From: Arenicola marina | Taxonomy: Eukaryota > Annelida > Polychaeta > Arenicolidae | DNA: 64,000 bases | NCBI GenBank assembly: GCA_964019135.1 | Contig: OZ025249.1 | Span: 1,364,001 to 1,428,000, forward strand | Direction: 5' to 3' | In this document: piece after piece, positions 57,336 to 64,000 of the stretch | How positions within the stretch are numbered: position 1 is the first letter of the stretch | How the letters are laid out: each line of letters begins with the position of its first letter | Position numbers and translations under genes: made by a program | The notes under the pieces: generated by a model | Database searches by the model: none | What the model was told of the DNA's origin: nothing | Seen by the model: the letters and a program-made list of their open reading frames with translations, nothing else

Positions 57336-60300
57336 CTACATGACGGCGCACGTGGTGGAGCGGGCGCTGAGGTAGAGCGCGGTGTCCGAGGCGGGTCGGC
57401 CCCGGGCCACGGGGGGCACCTTGCTCAGCAGATCCTTGTCGGAGGGGCCGAGGGCCAGGGCGGACGGGGGTCGGGAGTAGGGTGGCCCCCAGGCCTCATC
57501 CACGCGGTCCCAGGTTCGAGTCGCTGTCGGCGTGTGTCCAGGTGATTGTGGACCTTGGCGACTGGCCATGCGGGGCAGGATGTCACGTGACGCGGCTACG
57601 TCAGGGTCGACGAGGACGAATGACGTATAGGATCCGTCCACACAGCCTATCAGCAGCGTCTGGTCGTCATGGCAACTCTCCACCACCGTCACCTCGGCGT
57701 GCGCGCGCACACGGGCTATACACTTGCCGTCGGCCAGGCGGAGGGCGAGCACGTGCGCCCCCTCCGCGTAGATCACGACCCTGTCCCCCAGCAGCAGCCG
57801 GCGGGGCGGGGCCTCGGCCTCCCGCAGCCGCTTGATGAAGTGCCCCGTGCCCATGTCGAACACGTTCGACTGGTGGTCGAGGCAGAGGCCGAGGTCGCTG
57901 GTGAAGAGAGCCTGGTGGATGGGGGTGCTGGGCGTCAACAGGGCTTCCACCACCTGGCAGACCACCCCGCTGCACACGTCGAGCAGGAAGAAGCCGTAGC
58001 AGTGGTGGTAGGGGGGGTCGAGGGCGCCGCGCCCGCGGTCGTCCGGCTCGCTGGTGTACAGCGCCATCACCGTGTAGGGGTTCGTCCTGTGGGGCGCCAC
58101 ATTCAGGATGCGGTGCAGGGGCAGGCGGTCGTGGAGGTCCTGGGCGCTGTACGTGGCGCGGGAGAGGTTCGCCTGGAGGCCCAAGGCCCAGATGGTCGGG
58201 TTGACGTGCAGAGCTCGGGTCTCGTCATAGTCGTCAGCCGTCATCAGCACCAGGTACATGTCCTCTGACGTCACGAAGGGCGCGCTGAGCACGAACCGCA
58301 AGGGTCCGTCCAGCAACGTCTCTGTCAACGTGTCCTCATGCAGCGCCAGTCGCGCCCCCTGGAAAGGAGATCTCAACGCATGGTCACCCTGAAGAAAGGT
58401 GAAGGCCGTGTCCCCTTTTTGGAGAGGTACAATATAGGCGGGAACGCTGCCGAACTCGTAGATTACTTTTCGGCTGGGAAGATGCCAGATCTTGTTGCAG
58501 AGTCCCGGCTTAGCGGTGGCCAAGGCAACAAAAACATACTCTCCGCGACAACTGACAGCGAACTCCTTGACTGGACTCTCGTGGGTCAGTAGGTCGAGCA
58601 GACGGCCACTGCGCATGTCCAAGACACCCACCTCATCGCTACTCTCACACGTCACGAGCGCCATCTTGTCGTCCTGGGTGACCTTGACCCCTCGCACAGA
58701 CGCCGTCAATTTGTCGAGCGTCCCCACGTGACCGATGGCATCTCCCAGACTCCAGATGTGTAAGACGTCACTTCCGGCCAGGCGCGTGACCAGCTGCCCC
58801 CTATCGGCGGGCACCAGGAGCACGTCGATCAGGCCGACGGGGGCCTGCAGGGACGTCAACAGGTGGTTGTTGGACACCTGCCAGATGTAAATGTTCCTGA
58901 AGATGGTTGCAATCACGAACTTGTTGTCCGGGGAGAAGGTAGCGTGGGAGAAGTCGATGGCGCGGTAGTCGGCTTTGGGCAGCTTGAACTCCTCCGGCAG
59001 GTCGTCAGGACGCCGGAAGTGGCATTGGACACGCTCCAAATTAGTGTTGTACACCGCTAGGTGGCGCTCACCCCGAGCCAGCAGCAGTTGTTCGCTAGAG
59101 GAAAGCACCACCTCGTGGATGATATCGCCAGGGAAGGCCTCTGTGAGAATGATCTTGCAGACGTAGTTGACGCAGCCCTCCTCCAGCGTCAGCATGGATA
59201 CATTGCCGTCCTGGCCTGTCACAGCGTAGGCCCGCAACGAGTCGGAGCTAAACCTGATCTGCTTCGGTCTGTTCTCCAGCGCCGTGTGACTGACCTTCTC
59301 GAGGGTCCGGAGATCATAGGCCAGCAGAGTTGTCCCTGAGCTGCAGAAGACAAAGCGCCCGTCTGGCGTGACGTCACAGATTGTGGACCGGGCGTCCAGG
59401 CCGATGACCTGGAGACACGTGCATGTCTGCAGGTCGGCCACCAGGAGGTAGCTCGTCTCGGTGGTGATGGTTAGACATATGTGGCTGTCGCTGACGGAGA
59501 CTTGAGACAACTTGTACTTGTCCTTGGCTCTGATCTGGACGTGGTTGAGGGGCACGAGGTGTCCCAGGAAGGCGCCGGTCCGCGCCGCGTGCACCTTCAG
59601 GGCTTTGTCCGTCTCGCGGTCCACAACCACCAGGTACTCGCCAGAGGGCGTCACGTACAAGTCTCCGATAGAGGTCGCTACCTCGGCCACGTGTTGGCCC
59701 GTTGCCAAGTCGACGAGCTGGACCTGGGGGCGGCGGGGGTCCTTGGCCATGAGGTAGCGACCGTCCGACCCCGACAGACACGGGAGGCCGGCGGACTCCA
59801 GCAGCTGGAAGCTGAATTTGAGGGGACTCCCCGGGGTGTGGGGGTAGGGGAAGTTGGGGAGGAGGGCGCAGTGGCGCAGGCCGCTGGAGTCGCACTGCTG
59901 CAGGAGGGCCCTGATGTGGGGGTGGGTGTTGTAGTAGGGCAGCAGGCGCCCTGTCAGCTCGGCCGCCAGGCTCTCCATGTGGCCTTCGATGTGCGGCTGG
60001 GCGTCCCGCAGTGCCCGCTCCACCAGCGTGGCCTCCACCCCGGGGTGGAGCAGGAAGTCCCCGGCCACGTGGTCCACTGACAGACCCCGCGCCTTGTTGT
60101 ACAGCCAGTCGTAGTTGAAGAGGACGCGGTCGTTGAGTTGGTCGAGGCGGCCTGCCAGGTAGAGCTGGCGGGGCACCTGGCAGTACTGGCGCCGGTTGTA
60201 CCTCACCGTCCCGTCCGCGGCCTGGAAGGTGAGCGGCTGGCTGGCCACGAGGCGGTCCGCCATCGCCTCCTCCACGTTGTTGTTGGCAGGGTCCGGCCGC

Positions 60301-61349
60301 TTGAAGGGCTTCTCCCTCGCCGCCCAGTGGCCCAGGAAGTAGTCGGCCAGCACCGAGTGGGCCGCCTGCCGCCGCCCACTCTCTGCCGCCAGGTAGCGCT
60401 CCCGCGCCACCACCAGGAAGAGTCTGTGGCGCCAGAAGGTGCAGTGGACGCCATCCGTTAGGGTGGTGCTCAACATGTGACCCAGGTCGTGCTTGAGGGT
60501 GAGCCAGGCGGCGGGCGGCAGGCGGCGGAGCGGGGTGGGGTAACGGCCCAGGACCTCATCCAGGGCGGCCTCGTCCAGGGACAGCACGTCCTCCATCTCG
60601 CAGTCGCTCAGGCCCGTGCCCGAGGCCGTCAGGTAGCCTAGTGCCCGGGACACCAAGACCCGACCTCGGCGGGCCTCCACCTCCTCCAACATGGCGGCCA
60701 CCAGCGCCGCGGCGTCCGTGGGCAGTGCCTGGGGAAGATCATCGTAAGAGGCCCACCCTTTGGCGAGGTGTCCCACCAGCTCGACGTACAGGGGGCAGGC
60801 TCCTTGCTGACAGACCTCACCCTCCAGGAACTCCCTCTGTCCGGCGCTCAGCTGCCTGTGCTCCAGGGCCAGCAATCCGGACACCAGCTCCATGCAGTCC
60901 CCGGGCCGCAGCGGCGCCACGTGCAGCATGTTGTTGTCCTGCTTGATGACGTCATTCTGCAGGACCCCCAGAATCCCGTGCACGCCAGGTTGCGTCGTCA
61001 CAATGACCTTGACATTCTCCGGCAGGTGGCGGGGCAGCCAGTCGAGGCTGTAGGCGTTGTACTGGGGAGCCAAGTGCTGCAGGCCGTCCAGGAGCAGCAC
61101 CAGACTCCGCTCCTTGGAGAAGGCGTCCAGGAGCCGCAGAAACAGGGCCTTCACGTCCTGGTACCCCCCCACAGGTACGGCGAGGCCCTGGGCACTGCTG
61201 GGCCCGTTGCTAGGGGTGTCGGGGCCGTGTGTGGCGGTCATGAGTTGACAGCAGATGCTGGAGAGAAGCTGCTGCAGGTCCCTGGAGGAGGCTGTGGTGC
61301 CAATGAAGCGGACGACTGTCACCAGGTCGGCCGCCACCCAGCACGGAGC
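57336..61349 (-). CDS. NACHT and WD-repeat domain-containing protein (NWD1/NWD2-like), terminal coding exon
   Basis: This 1,337-codon exon ends in TAG and encodes most of a STAND-class ATPase. Its predicted role is a cytosolic signalling scaffold whose NACHT domain switches with nucleotide and whose C-terminal WD repeats act as sensor or partner platform. Residues counted from the acceptor: strand-2 segment TVVRFIGTTASS (11-22), Walker B LVLLLDGLQHL (83-93, Asp88), sensor-1-like VKVIVTTQP (113-121), then a winged-helix-like region with LVSRALGYL (232-240). The linker QLYLAGRLDQLNDRVLFNYDWL (395-416) is typical of the NWD family. Degenerate WD repeats run from about 510 to 1,250, the clearest being FSPDNKFVIATI...YIWQV (805-825) and HIWSL (864-868). 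A low-complexity Pro/Ser-rich tail covers 1,258-1,337. The open frame runs on upstream to a methionine at 61,508, but those 53 codons lack family resemblance and lie in the intron. The acceptor CTGTTGCAG|GCT is therefore preferred. Up to the winged helix it looks closer to NWD1 than to NWD2; I judged this from memory, not by alignment. Confidence 0.87.
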   Translation of the reverse strand, partial: APCWVAADLVTVVRFIGTTASSRDLQQLLSSICCQLMTATHGPDTPSNGPSSAQGLAVPVGGYQDVKALFLRLLDAFSKERSLVLLLDGLQHLAPQYNAYSLDWLPRHLPENVKVIVTTQPGVHGILGVLQNDVIKQDNNMLHVAPLRPGDCMELVSGLLALEHRQLSAGQREFLEGEVCQQGACPLYVELVGHLAKGWASYDDLPQALPTDAAALVAAMLEEVEARRGRVLVSRALGYLTASGTGLSDCEMEDVLSLDEAALDEVLGRYPTPLRRLPPAAWLTLKHDLGHMLSTTLTDGVHCTFWRHRLFLVVARERYLAAESGRRQAAHSVLADYFLGHWAAREKPFKRPDPANNNVEEAMADRLVASQPLTFQAADGTVRYNRRQYCQVPRQLYLAGRLDQLNDRVLFNYDWLYNKARGLSVDHVAGDFLLHPGVEATLVERALRDAQPHIEGHMESLAAELTGRLLPYYNTHPHIRALLQQCDSSGLRHCALLPNFPYPHTPGSPLKFSFQLLESAGLPCLSGSDGRYLMAKDPRRPQVQLVDLATGQHVAEVATSIGDLYVTPSGEYLVVVDRETDKALKVHAARTGAFLGHLVPLNHVQIRAKDKYKLSQVSVSDSHICLTITTETSYLLVADLQTCTCLQVIGLDARSTICDVTPDGRFVFCSSGTTLLAYDLRTLEKVSHTALENRPKQIRFSSDSLRAYAVTGQDGNVSMLTLEEGCVNYVCKIILTEAFPGDIIHEVVLSSSEQLLLARGERHLAVYNTNLERVQCHFRRPDDLPEEFKLPKADYRAIDFSHATFSPDNKFVIATIFRNIYIWQVSNNHLLTSLQAPVGLIDVLLVPADRGQLVTRLAGSDVLHIWSLGDAIGHVGTLDKLTASVRGVKVTQDDKMALVTCESSDEVGVLDMRSGRLLDLLTHESPVKEFAVSCRGEYVFVALATAKPGLCNKIWHLPSRKVIYEFGSVPAYIVPLQKGDTAFTFLQGDHALRSPFQGARLALHEDTLTETLLDGPLRFVLSAPFVTSEDMYLVLMTADDYDETRALHVNPTIWALGLQANLSRATYSAQDLHDRLPLHRILNVAPHRTNPYTVMALYTSEPDDRGRGALDPPYHHCYGFFLLDVCSGVVCQVVEALLTPSTPIHQALFTSDLGLCLDHQSNVFDMGTGHFIKRLREAEAPPRRLLLGDRVVIYAEGAHVLALRLADGKCIARVRAHAEVTVVESCHDDQTLLIGCVDGSYTSFVLVDPDVAASRDILPRMASRQGPQSPGHTPTATRTWDRVDEAWGPPYSRPPSALALGPSDKDLLSKVPPVARGRPASDTALYLSARSTTCAVM

Positions 61350-61743
61350 CTGCAACAGGAGCCGCAGACACTTAGCGAACAGTAAACAGCAACACGATAA
61401 GAAAAGGACATCAAAGGGTAACAAACAGCGCCCATGGGCTATGCTCCCAGAAATAAACGGGCCGGTGTGGTATGCGCAGGGGCATGGAGGGGCACTTCCG
61501 CATGCCACACCGGACCTCAGTTTCGCAACGTTAGATCAATACGTTTTAGTGATTTTATTGGATATATTATATTATTATATTATTCAAACAGATTATTATT
61601 TCAAATATAATAATTTTGAACGAACAAATAACGTGGCGCCAACACTTGCCCAAGGCGGAGCGACCATATTGTATGCATGGATGCATTATGATTGCTATCT
61701 CGATGGCCTAGAGCTTGGACGGAGTACGGAGCGCAGTGGTTAC
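61350..61743 (-). other. Phase-0 intron of the NACHT-WD gene (394 bp)
   Basis: On the minus strand the donor is GCACAG|GTAACC (intron begins at 61,743) and the acceptor is CTCCTGTTGCAG|GCTCCG (AG at 61,351-61,350). Both flanking codons are complete. Splicing joins ...SAAAQ to APCWVAADLVTVVRFIGT, restoring the spacing between Walker A and the next strand seen in NACHT proteins. The interior has an AT-rich core (about 61,550-61,620) that contrasts with the GC-rich exons. No nested gene is seen. Confidence 0.8.
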
Positions 61744-62354
61744 CTGTGCGGCCGCCGAGGCCACGAGGGTTGTCTTGCCGACCCCGGCCTGGCCGTACAC
61801 TGCCAGCGGGCGACGGTCGGTGCTGACCACGTAGGAGCGGAGGACGTCCAGCACATCGTGACGACCCACAACGTGACGACTGTACTCTCGGGCCAGCCGC
61901 CAGTGCCGCGCCACCTCCTCCCCCACCGGCGGCAGCGGGGCCAGGCCTCGGGGGACAGCTGACCCCCGGGCGGGGGCCCCCACAGCCCTGTCGATGAGGC
62001 GCCGCAGAGAGCCGAGGACGGCCTGGCAGACCTGGTCGAGGTAGTCCTGGTGCAGCGTTCTGCTCACGCCCTCCTCGTGTTTCCAAAGGACGGACAGGCG
62101 CAGGACATTGTCTGCAGGCAGGTGGCAAGGCAGAAGCTCATCCCGCAGGTGGCGCAGTCGCTGGCTCTTGGCCTGGTCCCACTGGGGTTGGGCCCCCTCC
62201 CCCCCGCCGGTCCCCGGGGCCAGGTCCATGAAGCGCCCGGCCAGGGGGTGGGGCACGTAGTTGGCCAGGTCGACGATGTCCCTGCACACAGCCACACATG
62301 TGGCGGCCGCGTGGCCTGGCCCAGCCAGTCCCTGCCGCACCTCGGCCGCCAGAT
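61744..62354 (-). CDS. NACHT-WD protein, internal exon carrying the Walker A loop
   Basis: This exon has 611 nt: two bases completing a split codon, then 203 full codons. It ends just after the P-loop GQAGVGKTT (61,794-61,768), with the nucleotide-binding Lys and Thr intact. Upstream of the P-loop is the helical segment that precedes NACHT in NWD proteins: LRHLRDELLPCHL, HEEGVSRTLHQDYLDQVC, then REYSRHVVGRHDVLDVLRSYV leading into PLAVYGQAG. The P-loop is fully encoded here, and Walker B lies in the next exon. The start is an acceptor, TTGTTTCAG|AT. An alternative acceptor 15 bp upstream (CATCCCCCAG|TG, exon start 62,369) keeps the same phase and would add five codons. The GTG at 62,370 is not a believable start. 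Upstream exons are outside the window or hidden in the repeat-filled intron. Confidence 0.8.
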
Positions 62355-62370
62355 CTGAAACAACGGCCAC

Positions 62371-64000
62371 TGGGGGATGAGAATCACGTCGGGGGCCAGT
62401 GGAGGGATGGGTCTATATGAGGGGATGAGAACCAGCCACGTCGGGGGCCAGTAAAGGGGTGGGTCTATATGAGGGGATGGGGACCAGCCACGTCGGGGCC
62501 CAGTGGAGGGGTGGATCTATATGAGGGGATGAGAACCAGCCACGTCGGGGGCCAGTGGAGGGGTGGGTCTATATAAGGGTATGAGAACCAGCCACGTCGG
62601 GGGCCAGTGGAGGGGTGGGTCTATCTCAGGGGATGAGAACCAGCCACGTCGGGGGCCAGTGAAGGGGTGGGTATATATCAGCTGATGAGAACCAGGCACG
62701 TCGGGGGCCAGTGGAGGGATGGGTCTATATGAGGGAATGAGAATCAGCCACGTCGGGGGCCAGTGGAGGGGTGGGTCTATATAAGGGGATGAGAATCAGC
62801 CACGTCGGGGGCCAGTGGAGGGGTGGGTCTATATCAGGGGATGAGAACCAGCCACGTCGGGGGCCAGTGCAGCGGTGGGTCTATATGAGGGGATGAGAGC
62901 CAGCCACGTCGGGGGCCAGTGGAGGGGTGGGTCTATATCAGCTGATGAGAATCAGCCACGTCGGGGGCCAGTGAAGGGGTGGGTCTATATAAGGGGGTGA
63001 GAGCCAGCCACGTCGGGGGCCAGTAAAGGGGTGGGTCTATATAAGGGGATGAAAGCCAGCCACGTCGGGGGCCAGTGCAGGGGTGGGTCTATATAAGGGT
63101 ATGAGAGCCAGCCACGTCGGGGGCCAGTGGACGGGTGGGTCTATATAAGGGGATGAGAGCCAGCGACGTCGGGGGCCAGTAAACGGGTGGGTCTATATGA
63201 GGGGATCAGAGCCAGCCACGTCGGGGGCCAGTTCAGGGGTGGGTCTAAATGAGGGGATAAGAGCCAGCCAAGTCGGGGGCCAGTGGACGGGTGGGTCTAT
63301 ATAAGGGGATGAGAGCTAGCCACGTCGGGGGCCAGGGGAGGGATGGGTATATATTAGCTGATGAGAACCAGGTACGCCGGGGGCCAGTGGAGGGATGGGT
63401 CTATATCAGGGGATGAGAACCAGCCACGTCGGGGGCCAGTGGAGGGGTGGGTCTATATGAGGGGATGAGAGCCAGCCACGTCGGGGGCCAGTGGAGGGGT
63501 GGGTCTATATCAGCTGATGAGAACCAGCCACGTCGGGGGCCAGTAAAGGAGTGGGTCTATATAAGGGGATGAGAGCCAGCTACGTCGGGGGCCAGTAAAG
63601 GGGTGGGTCTATATAAGGGGATGAGAGCCAGCCACGTCGGGGGCCAGTGGAGGGTGGGTCTATATGAAGGGATGAGAAACAGCCACGTCGGGGGCCAGTG
63701 GAGGGGTGGGTATATATCAGCTGATGAGAACTAGGCACGTCGGGGGCCAGTGGAGGGATGGGTCTATATAAGGGGATGAGAGCCAGCCAAGTCGGGGGCC
63801 AGTGGAGGGGTGGGTATATATCAGCTGATGAGAACCAGGCACGCCGGGGGCCAGTGGAGGGGTGGGTTTATATCAGCTGATGAGAACCAGCCACGTCGGG
63901 GGCCAGTGGAGGGGTGGGTATACATCAGCTGATGAGAACCAGGCACGCCGGGGGCCAGTGGAGGGATGGGTCTATATCAGGGGATGAGAACCAGCCACGT
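62371..64000. repeat. 52-bp minisatellite in the upstream intron, about 31 copies
   Basis: Units run from GTCTATATGAGGGGATGAG at 62,411 to the window edge. The GTCTAT phase returns at 62,463 and 62,515 and so on to 63,970, which is 30 periods of 52 bp with a net 1-bp loss near 63,650. Each unit holds CCACGTCGGGGGCCAGTGG; variable positions include GTGGAGGGG/GTAAAGGGG and TATGAGGGG/TATAAGGGG/TATCAGCTG. The first partial unit (GGGGGATGAGAATCACG) touches the splice acceptor of the exon ending at 62,354-62,369. The array continues beyond the window. Open frames in it (for example 62,699-62,517, minus) are repeat artefacts. Confidence 0.93.

Noticed and set aside
61350..61508. Methionine at 61,508 as the start of a 1,390-residue protein
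   Set aside because: The first 53 codons have no NACHT resemblance and sit between a good donor (61,743) and a good acceptor (61,350). The upstream exon supplies the missing Walker A in the matching phase.
61550..61620. AT-rich core of the intron as a transposon remnant
   Set aside because: It is only low-complexity TATTAT sequence, without terminal repeats or coding traces.
62368..62370. GTG at 62,370 as a translation start
   Set aside because: Non-ATG initiation is unlikely here. The position lies at a splice acceptor and the encoded segment is the middle of a larger NWD protein.
57312..62387. Numerous long + strand and off-frame minus-strand ORFs over the gene (for example 57,669-58,268, 59,481-60,080, 60,768-61,385, 61,255-61,962)
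   Set aside because: These are shadow frames of GC-rich coding sequence and show no recognisable domains. The 61,255-61,962 frame spans the intron antisense.
62517..62699. 60-codon minus-strand ORF in the intron
   Set aside because: It is made wholly of the 52-bp minisatellite (repeated PLHWPP/VAGSHPLI-like residues), and frame openness follows from unit composition.

Overview
This is eukaryotic, almost certainly animal, genomic DNA. The only gene is intron-containing and belongs to the NACHT plus WD-repeat (NWD1/NWD2-like) STAND ATPase family. Everything around it is tandem repeat. The NWD architecture, the high-GC exons in AT-richer spacer and the abundance of minisatellites suggest a marine invertebrate, perhaps a mollusc. 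The sequence alone does not fix the lineage, and I hold that guess loosely.

Layout. Positions 1 to about 55,730 form one uninterrupted satellite array with a 40-bp monomer, about 1,390 copies in one orientation, running off the left edge. It has no inserted transposon and no gene. It is built of many diverged monomer variants arranged in higher-order repeats (HORs) of several sizes: 80 bp, 117 bp, 518 bp, 1,078 bp, about 2.65 kb, 3,315 bp, 5,195 bp and about 8.2 kb offset. This indicates repeated segmental amplification. From 55,777 to 55,880 lies a short 21-bp repeat rich in GGTCA hexamers. An 84-bp segment with inverted ends follows (55,889-55,972), then AT-rich spacer. A 44-bp minisatellite of about 19 copies occupies 56,153-56,965, followed by unique 3' flanking sequence to 57,335.

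The gene is on the minus strand. Its 3' end is at 57,336, with a poly(A) signal at 57,295-57,290 and a G-rich tract just beyond. The terminal coding exon (61,349-57,336, 1,337 codons plus stop) carries most of the NACHT ATPase, the winged-helix-like linker and a degenerate WD-repeat region. A 394-bp phase-0 GT-AG intron (61,743-61,350) separates it from an exon (62,354-61,744) that ends just after the Walker A loop. The upstream intron is filled to the window edge (62,371-64,000) by a 52-bp minisatellite of about 31 copies. The first exons and promoter lie beyond the window.

No prokaryotic-type system, CRISPR array, rRNA, tRNA or recognisable transposon was seen. The most unusual features are the multi-scale HOR structure of the 40-bp satellite, the intronic minisatellite whose units resemble 3' splice sites and abut the real exon, and the altered Walker B region of the NACHT protein.
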